DNA of 64,000 nt from Algoriphagus lacus (GCF_003583985.1 NZ_QXML01000007.1:1-64000), one strand, 5' to 3'. Shown: positions 1 to 8,357, counted from the stretch's first letter. Made by a program: numbers and translations. The notes: generated by a model not told the origin, from the sequence alone.

Positions 1-61
1 AGTTAAGCCCTGCAGCGCCGATGGTACTGGGGTTACACCCGGGAGAGTAGGTCGCCGCCAC
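1..61 (+). rRNA. rrf: 5S ribosomal RNA, 3' part only
   Basis: The first 61 bases match the 3' half of bacterial 5S rRNA: the conserved GCGCCGATGGTACTG stretch, a GGGGTTACACCCGGGAGAGTAGG loop E/helix IV region (split here as GGGGTTACACCC then GGGAGAGTAGG), and a final GTCGCCGCCA. The gene starts before the window, so this is the end of an rRNA operon read on the plus strand. A hairpin terminator follows within ten bases. The exact 3' end is uncertain by a few bases. Confidence 0.9.
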
Positions 62-68
62 ATTATTC

Positions 69-98
69 AAAACCCAGCTCATAAAGCTGGGTTTTTTG
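69..98 (+). terminator. Terminator of the rRNA operon
   Basis: A 9-bp stem AACCCAGCT / AGCTGGGTT with a 5-base loop is followed by a run of T. It lies just after the 5S rRNA end. Confidence 0.85.
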
Positions 99-170
99 CG
101 TTTTATACCTTCGGATTTTTTATTCCTCAGGAATTATTAATCTCATTTTTCATATTAGGATTATTGTTGC

Positions 171-187
171 AGTTTTGCAGCAAAACT
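171..187. promoter_or_regulatory. 17-bp palindrome upstream of the dihydroorotase-like gene
   Basis: AGTTTTGCAGCAAAACT is a perfect inverted repeat (8-bp arms around one A) that ends 7 bases before the ATG at 195. It has no T-run on either side that would make it a terminator. The position fits an operator or a structured 5' leader; no regulator is identifiable. Confidence 0.3.
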
Positions 188-194
188 CAAGTTG

Positions 195-1436
195 ATGGCT
201 GTATTACTAAAAAACCTCAGATTGATTCAAGATGGTGTCATTTTGGAACCCAAAGATTACTCTATTGAAAGCGGTCTAGTTGAAGAGGTTTTGAAATCAA
301 ATTCAGATGTCTTCTCTACCGTCATTGACTGCGCTAATCTTCTTGGGTCAAAAGGCTGGATTGACCTTCGGTGTGGAATTGGAGAGCCCGGGCAGGAGTA
401 TCGAGAGACAGTTGAAAGTTTATGCCAAACTTTGACTTCCAGCGGTTTTTCTGAGGCATTGATCATGCCAAATACCGACCCCGTGATCCAGTCTAAGAAT
501 GAGGTGGATTACGTTCTTAACAAAGCCAAGTCATTTACCTCACAATTGCATGTGATGGGAGCAGTAACAAGGAACGCAGCTGGTGAAGATCTAACTGAAA
601 TTCTGGATATGCATTTTCAGTCAGGTCTGAAATTTTTTGGTGATGGAATTAAAACTCTTTCTAATTCTGACCGATACATGAAAATCCTTCAATATCTGCA
701 GAAGTTTGATGGAATTCTTTTTGATCATGCCTATGATCCACTTCTAGGAATATTCGGACAGATGCATGAAGGATTGATTTCTACCAAACTTGGGATGAAA
801 GGAATTCCAAATTTGGCAGAAGATGTTGCGATCCAGAGAAACCTTGAAATTATTCGTTATACCGGTGGTAGAGTCCACTTCCAAACTGTAAATACCCCGA
901 AAGGAGTTGACCTAATCCGAAAGGCTAAGGCGGAAGGATTAAAAGTTACTGCCGACGTCTCGATTTATCAGTTAATTTTCTCAGATGAGGATTTGGTTAC
1001 CTTTGATTCAAATTATAAAGTAAAACCTCCATTTAGAAGTCAGAAGGAAAGAGAGGCCTTAATTGGAGGGTTGAAGGATGGAACAATCGATGCGTTAGTA
1101 TCCAATCACCAACCTCAGGATTTTGACTCTAAATTTGCTGAATTTGATTTGGCATTTTTTGGTATGGCGGGCTTGCAGACCTTTTTGCCTGCTTTGGTAA
1201 TGCTATCCAAGGAATTAGGCTGGGGACTTTTGATCGATAAAATAACCGCAGGGCCGGCAAAAATTATTGAAAGTTCAGTTGATTCTTGGACCATTTTTTC
1301 TCCCGAAGAAAAGTGGCTTTACAATGAAAAGAGTAATAAATCATTGTCAGCAAATAATCCTTGGTTTGGAAAAGAACTTCAAGGCAAAGTAAAATATGTC
1401 ATTCAAAAGGGCCAATTAATCGTGGTCAATGAATAA
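195..1436 (+). CDS. Dihydroorotase-like protein without metal ligands (pseudo-dihydroorotase)
   Basis: A 413-aa amidohydrolase-fold protein, the usual length for class I dihydroorotase, which closes carbamoyl-aspartate to dihydroorotate in pyrimidine synthesis. The framework is conserved (GWID at 54-57, EPG at 64-66, MPNTDP, PGIPNLAED, FGMAGLQT). The catalytic sites are not: the HxH metal motif after strand 1 is replaced by R59 and G61, the HCED motif reads HAYD, the second histidine motif reads HFQTVNT, and the usual DHAPH reads NHQPQ. Such dead homologues are known as structural partners of aspartate transcarbamoylase (PyrC' in Pseudomonas), so a scaffold role is likely; a changed enzyme activity is possible. 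ATG 195 is preferred over the TTG at 192. The next gene overlaps it by 8 bases. Confidence 0.8.
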   Translation: MAVLLKNLRLIQDGVILEPKDYSIESGLVEEVLKSNSDVFSTVIDCANLLGSKGWIDLRCGIGEPGQEYRETVESLCQTLTSSGFSEALIMPNTDPVIQSKNEVDYVLNKAKSFTSQLHVMGAVTRNAAGEDLTEILDMHFQSGLKFFGDGIKTLSNSDRYMKILQYLQKFDGILFDHAYDPLLGIFGQMHEGLISTKLGMKGIPNLAEDVAIQRNLEIIRYTGGRVHFQTVNTPKGVDLIRKAKAEGLKVTADVSIYQLIFSDEDLVTFDSNYKVKPPFRSQKEREALIGGLKDGTIDALVSNHQPQDFDSKFAEFDLAFFGMAGLQTFLPALVMLSKELGWGLLIDKITAGPAKIIESSVDSWTIFSPEEKWLYNEKSNKSLSANNPWFGKELQGKVKYVIQKGQLIVVNE

Positions 1437-1941
1437 ATACTTAATTACGGCTTACCAGTTTGGTACCTTGGGAGGGATACTCAGTGTGGTTTCATTTTAT
1501 TTTCTGTCATTTTTAAATCCAGACCCCACAAATCTTAATCTCATCTTTGGCTATTTCTTAGTTCCAGTTTCGCTCTTTTTGTCCATAAAATTCTTCAAAG
1601 AGTATTCAAATTCAGGCTTTCTTTCCTTTGCTGAGGGAATGACAGTTGGATTTGTTACTTATTCACTCATGGCGATTTTATCCACCCTTGGAATTTGGAT
1701 TATTTTGAATTTTTCTCCGGATTTTTTCGCTGTTATCAAGGATGTCAAATGGGGAGTGTTGATGGAAAATAAGGAAACCATAGTAGCTCAGGTAGGAGAG
1801 GATTCGTTTAATACCACAGGTGAGAATCTCAAAACAATGACTCCTTGGGATATTGCGCTGAATGACGGACTTTGGAAAGTCATTCCAGGAATGTTTTTTA
1901 GTATTATTATTTCAATTATTTTAAGAAAAAATCCTAACTAA
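1429..1941 (+). CDS. DUF4199 membrane protein (first of pair)
   Basis: A 170-aa protein with four predicted hydrophobic helices (about 8-28, 38-55, 72-96 and 150-166). The pattern matches the DUF4199 family found almost only in Bacteroidota, whose function is unknown. Its start lies inside the end of the dihydroorotase-like gene and a second DUF4199 gene follows after 7 bases, so all are probably co-transcribed. DUF4199 genes commonly sit with a dihydroorotase-like gene and a dolichyl-phosphate-mannose-synthase-like glycosyltransferase, as here. This hints at a role in the inner membrane, perhaps in lipid-linked sugar handling, but that is inference. Confidence 0.75.
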   Translation: MNKYLITAYQFGTLGGILSVVSFYFLSFLNPDPTNLNLIFGYFLVPVSLFLSIKFFKEYSNSGFLSFAEGMTVGFVTYSLMAILSTLGIWIILNFSPDFFAVIKDVKWGVLMENKETIVAQVGEDSFNTTGENLKTMTPWDIALNDGLWKVIPGMFFSIIISIILRKNPN

Positions 1942-1948
1942 TTCTTTT

Positions 1949-2497
1949 ATGGAAGAGCAAGAATCTCCTTTTCAGGCCTCGGTTAAACCAGGTCTTACCA
2001 TTGGCTTGGTTACATTGGTACTAACTTACATCGCGTATTTTATTGACTCCAGTTTATTGGCATCAGCGTGGTTCGGCTTAGTTGCATTAGTGGTGTTTTT
2101 TGTGTTGATCATTTTTTTTGGAAAACAGTACCGATCCGATTTAGGAGGATTTATGAGTTTTGGAACAGCTTTTAATTTTAGTTTCATAACCATGATCATA
2201 TCGGGGCTGGTAACTCTAGTGGGGCAAATTTTGCTTTATCATGTAATTGATCCCTCTCTTCCACAAGTTTTGGGTGAGCTTTCCTTTGAAGCAGGTCTAA
2301 ATATGATGGAGAGTTTTGGCCAAAATCCTGACGATCTTGCCCCAGAAATGCTGGATGAAATGAAGGCCAATGCCGAATCCAATTATACATTGACAGGGCA
2401 ATTGAAAAACTTTGGATTTGGTCTGATAGCTTATGCGATTATTGCCTTAATTTTGGCAGCAATCCTCAAAAAGAGAGATAAGTCTCTCGAATTCTAA
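1949..2497 (+). CDS. DUF4199 membrane protein (second of pair)
   Basis: A 182-aa integral membrane protein with four hydrophobic segments (about 15-34, 38-56, 68-92 and 155-173). Between helices 3 and 4 it has a polar loop with several acidic residues (around 125-145). It is a divergent paralogue of the preceding gene, with the same topology and the same FGxAxxF-type third helix. The next gene begins 3 bases after its stop, which supports one transcript. Function unknown. Confidence 0.75.
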   Translation: MEEQESPFQASVKPGLTIGLVTLVLTYIAYFIDSSLLASAWFGLVALVVFFVLIIFFGKQYRSDLGGFMSFGTAFNFSFITMIISGLVTLVGQILLYHVIDPSLPQVLGELSFEAGLNMMESFGQNPDDLAPEMLDEMKANAESNYTLTGQLKNFGFGLIAYAIIALILAAILKKRDKSLEF

Positions 2498-2500
2498 ACT

Positions 2501-3463
2501 ATGACTCAGATTTCCGTAATAGTTCCTGTTTTTAATGAAGAGGAATCTTTGCCAGAATTGACTCAGTGGATTAGCCGTGTGATGAATGAGCACGGCTTTT
2601 CTTATGAAGTAATCCTTGTCAATGATGGCAGTACGGACCGTTCATGGGAAGTAATTCAAAAAGTTTCTTCTCAAACCCCCCATCTAAAAGGCCTCAATTT
2701 CACTCGGAATTATGGAAAGTCTGCCGCCTTGGATGCGGGCTTTAGACGGGCTATAGGAGAAGTGGTCATTACTATGGATGCTGACTTGCAGGATAGTCCT
2801 GATGAAATTCCCGGCTTGTATGAAGCGGTGATTAAGGAAGGACTTGACGTAGTTTCCGGTTGGAAAAAAGAGCGTCACGACCCAATTTCAAAGACAATTC
2901 CCTCCAAATTTTTTAATGGAGTAACCCGATGGATTTCCGGTATTCAGCTTCATGATTTCAATTGTGGATTGAAAGCTTACCGAAATAAAGTGGTAAAAAA
3001 CATTCATGTCTATGGAGAAATGCATCGCTATATTCCGCTGTTGGCCAAATGGAATGGCTTTGGGAAAATCGGGGAAAGAGTAGTTCAGCATCAGGCGAGA
3101 AAATACGGGTATTCCAAGTTTGGATTGGAGCGATTCTTAAATGGATTCCTGGACTTAATCACGGTTTCCTTTGTTCATCGGTACAAGAAAAAGCCCATGC
3201 ATTTCTTTGGTCTCTTGGGAACTGTATCATTTATGACTGGCTTTGTCATTACTGCCTGGTTGATTTTTGAAAAGATATATGGATTGAGCAAGGGATTGAA
3301 AGTCCGGGAGGTCGTTGATCAGCCATTGTTTTTCCTTGCCTTAGTCGCTTTAATAATAGGAGTACAACTCTTCGTCACAGGTTTCATTGCGGAATTGATG
3401 ACGTCCAATCAATCCAAAGAGATCGAGTATAAAATTGACGAGGAGCTCAACTTTGACTTTTGA
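2501..3463 (+). CDS. Family 2 glycosyltransferase, DPM1/GtrB-like
   Basis: A 320-aa GT-A glycosyltransferase of the polyprenyl-phosphate sugar transferase type. It shows VNDGSTD (40-46), the metal-binding DADLQD (93-98) and the QARKYGYSKF segment that follows the catalytic region in DPM1/GtrB/ArnC enzymes. Two C-terminal hydrophobic helices (about 233-253 and 272-297) would anchor it in the inner membrane. Such enzymes move a sugar from a nucleotide donor to undecaprenyl phosphate; the sugar cannot be read from the sequence. It overlaps the next glycosyltransferase by 4 bases (ATGA-type junction). Confidence 0.88.
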   Translation: MTQISVIVPVFNEEESLPELTQWISRVMNEHGFSYEVILVNDGSTDRSWEVIQKVSSQTPHLKGLNFTRNYGKSAALDAGFRRAIGEVVITMDADLQDSPDEIPGLYEAVIKEGLDVVSGWKKERHDPISKTIPSKFFNGVTRWISGIQLHDFNCGLKAYRNKVVKNIHVYGEMHRYIPLLAKWNGFGKIGERVVQHQARKYGYSKFGLERFLNGFLDLITVSFVHRYKKKPMHFFGLLGTVSFMTGFVITAWLIFEKIYGLSKGLKVREVVDQPLFFLALVALIIGVQLFVTGFIAELMTSNQSKEIEYKIDEELNFDF

Positions 3464-4425
3464 TGTTTTTTTCGGTCATCATACCGGTTTATAATCGTCC
3501 ATCGGAGATTTTTGAACTTCTTACAAGCCTGAAAAATCAAACCTATTTTGATTTCGAGGTGATTTTAGTCGAAGATGGTTCTTCCATCAAGTCGGATCAG
3601 GTTGCTGCTCAATTTGAGTCAATATTGTCAATTCGATACTTTTTTCGAAAAAACCAAGGCCAGGGGTTTGCCCGAAACTTTGGTATGAATCAAGCGAAGG
3701 GAGACTTTTTCGTTATCCTTGATTCGGATGTGATCCTTCCTCCTGATTATTTGCGTGTTTTAAATGATGCAATTCACGAAAGAAAATTGGATGCATATGG
3801 AGGTCCTGACGCTGCAGCTGCTGATTTTTCCAATTTGCAGAAGGCGATGGATTTTGCCATGACTTCATTTTGGACCACCGGTGGTATCCGGGGGAAGCTT
3901 AAAAATCCGTCAAAGTATCAGGCAAGAGGATTCAATATGGGTGTTTCAAGAGCCCTTTTCGAAAAAATAGGTGGATTTGTGGATCCAAATCGTGGTGAGG
4001 ACATCGAATGGAGCATCCGGATCAAAAAATCAGGCTTTAAACTGGAACTGATTGAGGAGGCTTTTGTGTATCACAAACGAAAGAACACACTATGGTCCTT
4101 TGCAAAACAGGCATTTTCTTTTGGTCGAAATCGGGTAAATGTCTCCAGATTTCACCCGGAAGCAATTAAGCTAGTACATTGGCTACCGACCTTTTTTTTA
4201 CTGTTTTTGATTTCAATAATTCTGAATGCGCTCTTTTTTCACTTTTTGTTAATCCCCCATCTACTCATTTTGGGAGTTTGGGCCGGGTTGGTAATCACTA
4301 CTTCCAGCTGGAAATATCAATCGATATTAGTTGGAATTTTGGCCTTGTTGACTTCCATAATCCAGCTTTGTGGATATGGAGCAGGTTTAGTAGTCGAGCT
4401 TTTTAGAAAGGGTGTTAAAAATTAA
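3460..4425 (+). CDS. Family 2 glycosyltransferase with C-terminal membrane helices
   Basis: A 321-aa GT2 enzyme with IPVYNRP at the N-terminus, VEDGSS near 36-41, LDSDV near 88-92 and a GEDIEWSIR acceptor-site motif near 178. Three hydrophobic helices occupy the last 75 residues. It is translationally coupled to the previous gene and ends the five-gene plus-strand operon. Its stop overlaps, tail to tail, the last four bases of the minus-strand methyltransferase gene, leaving no room for a separate terminator. Substrate unknown. Confidence 0.85.
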   Translation: MMFFSVIIPVYNRPSEIFELLTSLKNQTYFDFEVILVEDGSSIKSDQVAAQFESILSIRYFFRKNQGQGFARNFGMNQAKGDFFVILDSDVILPPDYLRVLNDAIHERKLDAYGGPDAAAADFSNLQKAMDFAMTSFWTTGGIRGKLKNPSKYQARGFNMGVSRALFEKIGGFVDPNRGEDIEWSIRIKKSGFKLELIEEAFVYHKRKNTLWSFAKQAFSFGRNRVNVSRFHPEAIKLVHWLPTFFLLFLISIILNALFFHFLLIPHLLILGVWAGLVITTSSWKYQSILVGILALLTSIIQLCGYGAGLVVELFRKGVKN

Positions 4426-5186
4426 TTTCCTTTCCTGCAGACGAAAATCACCTCGTCTGATGCTAGTGCATATCGCTTTACTTTTTCCGAATCAAGGTGT
4501 TTTACAAATTGATTCTCTTCAATCTGAAGCCCTGATTTGCGGAGTCGTTGGGCATAATCCTTACCAAACTTTCTCACGTGATCGCGCTGTCCAAAGAGTT
4601 TTTCCCTTTCGGCTGGTTCGGTAATTGTCTTGTCCTCGATGGTCTTTTCCAAGTTGTAAACCGGCGATTGGAGGATTCCCCAGCCAGTGGGTTTTAGTAC
4701 TCGGTTGAATTCGGAGCAGGCCAATAGGTCATCGTCCACATGTTCCAAAACATGGTTGCAAAATACTACGTCAAACGTGTTGTCCGGGAAAGGAATGGAA
4801 TGAACGTCCATTTTCACTTTGGCCAAAGGTGATTCAATGTCGGCAGTAATGTATTCCAGATTAGGCAGGGCTTCAAATCGCTCAATAAAGCAATGCTCCG
4901 GAGCGACGTGGAGTACTTTTAAATTGGCTGAAAAGAAGTTGGTCTTTTCCTTCAAAAACAGCCACATCAGACGGTGTCTTTCCAAGGCTAGACAATTAGG
5001 GCAAAGCGCATTTTCCCGCGCAATCCGTCCATAGGGGAGAAATTTTTTGTATTGACTGCGGCAGACTGGGCATTCCACTTCATTCCCTTTGTTGAGTTGA
5101 GAAAGAACTTTCATCACCAGAGGGCTTATTTTCTGAAGAATTGGCCGTGGTATGTAGCGTATGACAAAGCTGATGATGGATTTCAT
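4422..5186 (-). CDS. Class I SAM-dependent methyltransferase with a zinc-ribbon-like N-terminus
   Basis: A 254-aa protein counted from the ATG at 5184-5186; an in-frame TTG at 5216 is possible but less likely. Residues 39-65 carry two cysteine pairs (CPVC and CPNC), a probable zinc ribbon. A methyltransferase fold follows, with VLHVAPE as the SAM loop, ITADIES, and FDVVFCNHVLEHVDD before a long C-terminal part. This architecture occurs in methyltransferases beside glycosyltransferases and fits methylation of a glycan or small metabolite. It is the last gene of a minus-strand series beginning with the SPFH gene but is separated from the ribbon-helix-helix gene by 83 bases, so it may have its own promoter. 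Confidence 0.8.
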   Translation of the reverse strand: MKSIISFVIRYIPRPILQKISPLVMKVLSQLNKGNEVECPVCRSQYKKFLPYGRIARENALCPNCLALERHRLMWLFLKEKTNFFSANLKVLHVAPEHCFIERFEALPNLEYITADIESPLAKVKMDVHSIPFPDNTFDVVFCNHVLEHVDDDLLACSEFNRVLKPTGWGILQSPVYNLEKTIEDKTITEPAEREKLFGQRDHVRKFGKDYAQRLRKSGLQIEENQFVKHLDSEKVKRYALASDEVIFVCRKGN

Positions 5187-5269
5187 AGGGATCAAAATGC
5201 TGTCGCAAGTTACCAAAAGCGAAATAGATCGGATAAGCTTTTTCTATTGTGCGGGAATTTTGTGTTTGT

Positions 5270-5449
5270 TCAACTGGATTCCGATTCGCTTTGGGTGGAT
5301 TTAGGAAGCCTTCCTGCTTTTTTTAAGGCTTCGCGAATGATCCATTCCAGCTGTCCATTGGTACTGCGAAATTCATCCTCCGCCCATTTTTCCACTGCCT
5401 TCATCATTTTCTCGTCCAATCTCAGTGCGAACGGTTTTTTAGCTGCCAT
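5270..5449 (-). CDS. Ribbon-helix-helix (Arc-type) small protein
   Basis: A 59-aa protein from the ATG at 5447-5449. The KKPFALRLDEKMMKAVEKWA stretch followed by RSTNGQLEWIIREALKKAG is a textbook ribbon-helix-helix: one short strand and two helices. Arc-family dimers bind DNA through the strand pair. Its start overlaps the end of the upstream membrane-protein gene by 11 bases, so it belongs to the SPFH operon. Small Arc-like proteins of this kind are repeatedly found beside SPFH genes. Whether this one binds DNA or serves as a small partner of the membrane complex is not known. Confidence 0.8.
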   Translation of the reverse strand: MAAKKPFALRLDEKMMKAVEKWAEDEFRSTNGQLEWIIREALKKAGRLPKSTQSESESS

Positions 5450-5933
5450 AAGATTGGGATTTGAATGAAGCAAACTGTTCTAAGGCTTTCTTGGCTTCTT
5501 CAGGCTTATGTGTACCTAAAAGGAATTTTTTATTTCCGGTTTTCACCAATATACCGTGTCTTCCTCCGGTGGTGTATGACCAAGAGTTCAAGTTCCATTT
5601 GATTCCCCATCCTCCATATTCCAGGAGTCCATTGTATTCGATTAGTTCCATAGAATCAATGTCTTCGAATTGGTATTTTCGCTCACGAATGATCGGGTAA
5701 AAGCTAAATTTTAAGCTTTCAGAATCGATCCTGATTTTTAATTTTAGATTAAGCAAAAGTGCAAAAACCAGGAAGAGAATTACGAGAGGAAGAGCCTTAC
5801 CCCAAGATTCTGTTGGCTTTGAGGATTCAATAAAAAACAATTCCCAGAGGGAAATAGCTGTCACGCCTACTAGGACAGCCCAAATCCAAATCTGTTTAAA
5901 TCGTTGGGTCTCTTTGAATACGTATTCTGACAT
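5439..5933 (-). CDS. Small membrane protein with a PH-like C-terminal domain (paralogue B)
   Basis: A 164-aa protein starting at the ATG 5931-5933, which overlaps the stop of the preceding gene by one base (TGATG). Two hydrophobic helices (about 14-33 and 45-62) are followed by a strand-rich cytoplasmic domain that begins LKIRIDSESLKFSFYP. The domain contains LEYGGWGI and a terminal LLGTHKPEEAKKALE helix. The same layout is seen in the next gene upstream, so the two are paralogues. The soluble part resembles bacterial PH-like domains found in small two-helix membrane proteins. No catalytic motif is seen. Confidence 0.6.
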   Translation of the reverse strand: MSEYVFKETQRFKQIWIWAVLVGVTAISLWELFFIESSKPTESWGKALPLVILFLVFALLLNLKLKIRIDSESLKFSFYPIIRERKYQFEDIDSMELIEYNGLLEYGGWGIKWNLNSWSYTTGGRHGILVKTGNKKFLLGTHKPEEAKKALEQFASFKSQSYGS

Positions 5934-6421
5934 CAATTCACTAGTTTTTCAGCTCTCCACAAGTCAATCACAGCCTCAAATTCTTTTGGTTTTTTGGTTG
6001 TGAGAACCAGTTTTTTTGCACCCGATTCAATCTCAATTACATGGTCTGCAAAGTAAATGTAGGCCTTGGTTTTTCCGTAAAACCTTAGCCCGATACCTCC
6101 ATAGTCCGGGAATCCATCTTTTTTTTGAATTGAAATGGACGAAATATCCTCCTTCCTAATCTTTTTCCAATTGGTCTGAAATGGAAAGTTCCGATAAGAA
6201 AAGCTATACGGGTCAATCCGTGTTTCCAAAACTAGACTCATCATCAATATGAAGGTCAATGGAATGAGTGTTCCGACGGTGGCAAATGCTATCCAACCCC
6301 CATCACCAAGCTTTCCATTGAAGTAAAGCAAACTGATCAATAAAAGGGTAGGGAGTTCCAGCATGATGATCCCATACATCAGGACCGTACCACGGAAACT
6401 TTGTTGCTCAATGACCACCAT
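5933..6421 (-). CDS. Small membrane protein with a PH-like C-terminal domain (paralogue A)
   Basis: A 162-aa protein with two hydrophobic helices (about 13-33 and 45-66) and a C-terminal domain beginning LETRIDPYSFSYRNFPF. It shares with paralogue B the YGG(I/W)G core and the LxTxKPKEFEAVID-type last helix. It sits 6 bases downstream of the SPFH gene and is coupled to paralogue B. Function unknown. The context suggests that A and B work at the inner membrane with the SPFH protein. Confidence 0.6.
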   Translation of the reverse strand: MVVIEQQSFRGTVLMYGIIMLELPTLLLISLLYFNGKLGDGGWIAFATVGTLIPLTFILMMSLVLETRIDPYSFSYRNFPFQTNWKKIRKEDISSISIQKKDGFPDYGGIGLRFYGKTKAYIYFADHVIEIESGAKKLVLTTKKPKEFEAVIDLWRAEKLVN

Positions 6422-6427
6422 TGGAAA

Positions 6428-7282
6428 TTATTGGTTTAGCGTCCCTACATTCAGAACCGGACTAGCGCTTCTGTCCGAGCAAAGTACTACCATCAGATTG
6501 GAAACCATAGCGGCTTTCTTTTCCTGATCAAATTCAATGATATCTTTCATTTTCAAGTCGGCAAGGGCCATTTCCACCATTCCCACTGCACCTTCGACTA
6601 TCTTTTGTCTTGCTGCCACAATAGCTGTTGCTTGCTGTCGCTGAAGCATTGCTGATGCGATTTCTGAGGCATAAGCTAGATTTGAAATCCGAGCTTCGAT
6701 TACTTTAATTCCTGCTTGCAGTAGCCTTTCTGCAATTTCTTTTTCCAATGAATGGTTGACTTCTTCCACACCTGAGCGAAGTGTAATTTCCGAGTGATCG
6801 TCATCAAAGTTGTCATAAGAGAAAAGCCCTGCCATCTTCCTTACTGCTGCATCGGTCTGCAAGTGGACAAAATTTTCATAATCTTCCACATCAAAAGTGG
6901 TTTTGAAGGTGTCTTCGACTTGCCAGACGACGATTGTGCCAATCATCACCGGATTACCGATTTTGTCATTCACCTTGAGTGGTTTGTTTTCAAAATTTCT
7001 GACTCTTAGGGAAATCTTCTTTTTGGTCATAAATGGATTCACCCAAAAAAAGCCATTCGCTTTTACAGTTCCCTTGTATTCGCCGAAGAGCAAAAGAACC
7101 ATGGCTTTGTTGGGGTCTACAATGAAGAAACCAGCTAAACAAATGATGGACAAAAGCAAAACCATACCGCCTACTATAGGAAGCGGCAAGGCTTGAGTAA
7201 AAAAGAAAATGGAAGCGGCGATTCCGGCCAAAGCCAAGAAAAGAATTAAATAGCCAGATGAGGGTTTGATGACTTTTTCCAT
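6428..7282 (-). CDS. SPFH/Band 7 domain membrane protein
   Basis: A 284-aa protein with two N-terminal hydrophobic segments (about 10-30 and 35-54), then the SPFH domain starting at VDPNKAMVLLLFGEYKGTV. The domain continues through NKPLKVNDKIGNPV and WQVEDTFKTTFDVEDYENF to the helical AERLLQAGIKVIEARISNLAYA and the QRQQATAIVAARQKIVEGAV coiled part. SPFH proteins oligomerise into membrane microdomain scaffolds and often regulate membrane proteases. No NfeD or FtsH partner is adjacent; instead two PH-like membrane proteins and a ribbon-helix-helix protein follow with 6-base, 1-base and 11-base junctions. This gene is probably the first of the operon. Confidence 0.88.
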   Translation of the reverse strand: MEKVIKPSSGYLILFLALAGIAASIFFFTQALPLPIVGGMVLLLSIICLAGFFIVDPNKAMVLLLFGEYKGTVKANGFFWVNPFMTKKKISLRVRNFENKPLKVNDKIGNPVMIGTIVVWQVEDTFKTTFDVEDYENFVHLQTDAAVRKMAGLFSYDNFDDDHSEITLRSGVEEVNHSLEKEIAERLLQAGIKVIEARISNLAYASEIASAMLQRQQATAIVAARQKIVEGAVGMVEMALADLKMKDIIEFDQEKKAAMVSNLMVVLCSDRSASPVLNVGTLNQ

Positions 7283-7350
7283 GTTAATATGATGTTAAAA
7301 TGATATCATATTGAATTACGTAAAAAGAATTTTCATGTTCAAGTTTGGGT

Positions 7351-7380
7351 AAAAAAAATCCCCCAAAACTTTGGAGGATT
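7351..7380 (-). terminator. Terminator after ftsY
   Basis: On the minus strand an imperfect hairpin ATCCTCCAAA / TTTGGGGGAT (one mismatch) is followed by eight T. It lies 20 bases after the ftsY stop codon. Confidence 0.8.
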
Positions 7381-7400
7381 ATTAGTTAAGAGTTTGAACT

Positions 7401-8357
7401 TTATTTCTTTTTGAAAAGAGAGTCTACAAATTCTTTTCTGTTGAAAATCTGGAGATCGGTCATTTTCTCGCCCACACCAATGTATTTCACCGGTATTTTA
7501 AACTGGTCCGAAATGCCAATTACGACACCTCCTTTTGCTGTTCCATCTAATTTGGTGATGGCCAAAGCAGAAATTTCAGTGGCTTTGGTGAATTCTTTGG
7601 CCTGTATAAAAGCATTTTGACCGGTGGAGCCGTCCAAAACCAGTAAGATCTCATGAGGTGCATCAGGAATGAATTTCTGCATCACGCGTTTAATTTTGCT
7701 CAGCTCATTCATGAGATTAACTTTTGTGTGAAGCCTACCTGCTGTATCAACAATCACTACATCTGCACCGCTGTCCAGCCCTTGTTTCACTGCGTCAAAA
7801 GCCACTGAGGCTGGGTCTGTGTTCATGCCGTGGGATACCACAGGCACTCCAACTCGGTTTCCCAAAAGGATCAATTGATCCACAGCAGCAGCCCTAAACG
7901 TATCGGCAGCTCCCAGTACGACCGATTTACCAGCATTTTTAAAAAGATTTGCCAACTTTCCGATTGTAGTGGTTTTTCCGACTCCGTTTACTCCGACCAC
8001 CATGATTACATATGGTTTTTTATTGGCTGGAATGTCAAAATCAAGTAGATCTTGAGTATTGTTTTCTTCCAGAAGTGAGGCGATTTCTTCCCGGAGAATG
8101 GTGTCCAGTTCGGCTGTGTTGAGGTATTTGTCTTTTGATACCCGCTCCTCAATTCTCCGGATGATTTTGATCGTGGTTTCCACTCCGACATCGGAAGTGA
8201 TGAGTATTTCCTCCAACTGATCCAATACATCCTCGTCAACTTTAGATTTGCCAACAACTGCCTTGCTGATTTTTGAGAAAATCGATTCGCTGGTTTTCTG
8301 TAATCCCTGATCAAGGCTTTCTTTTTTATCTTTTGAAAAGAAACCAAAGATTCCCAT
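7401..8357 (-). CDS. ftsY: Signal recognition particle receptor FtsY
   Basis: A 318-aa SRP GTPase that receives ribosome-nascent-chain complexes at the inner membrane by pairing with Ffh. A short charged N-terminus and a helical N domain (about 20-100) precede the G domain. Its motifs are GVNGVGKT (122-129), DTFRAAA (152-158), DTAGR near 205, TKLDGTAKGG near 268 and the closing IGVGEKMTDLQIF. It lacks the long acidic A domain of E. coli FtsY, as is usual in Bacteroidota. It is the last gene of the rpmB-rpmG-DUF4295-ftsY run, 91 bases after DUF4295. Confidence 0.97.
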   Translation of the reverse strand: MGIFGFFSKDKKESLDQGLQKTSESIFSKISKAVVGKSKVDEDVLDQLEEILITSDVGVETTIKIIRRIEERVSKDKYLNTAELDTILREEIASLLEENNTQDLLDFDIPANKKPYVIMVVGVNGVGKTTTIGKLANLFKNAGKSVVLGAADTFRAAAVDQLILLGNRVGVPVVSHGMNTDPASVAFDAVKQGLDSGADVVIVDTAGRLHTKVNLMNELSKIKRVMQKFIPDAPHEILLVLDGSTGQNAFIQAKEFTKATEISALAITKLDGTAKGGVVIGISDQFKIPVKYIGVGEKMTDLQIFNRKEFVDSLFKKK

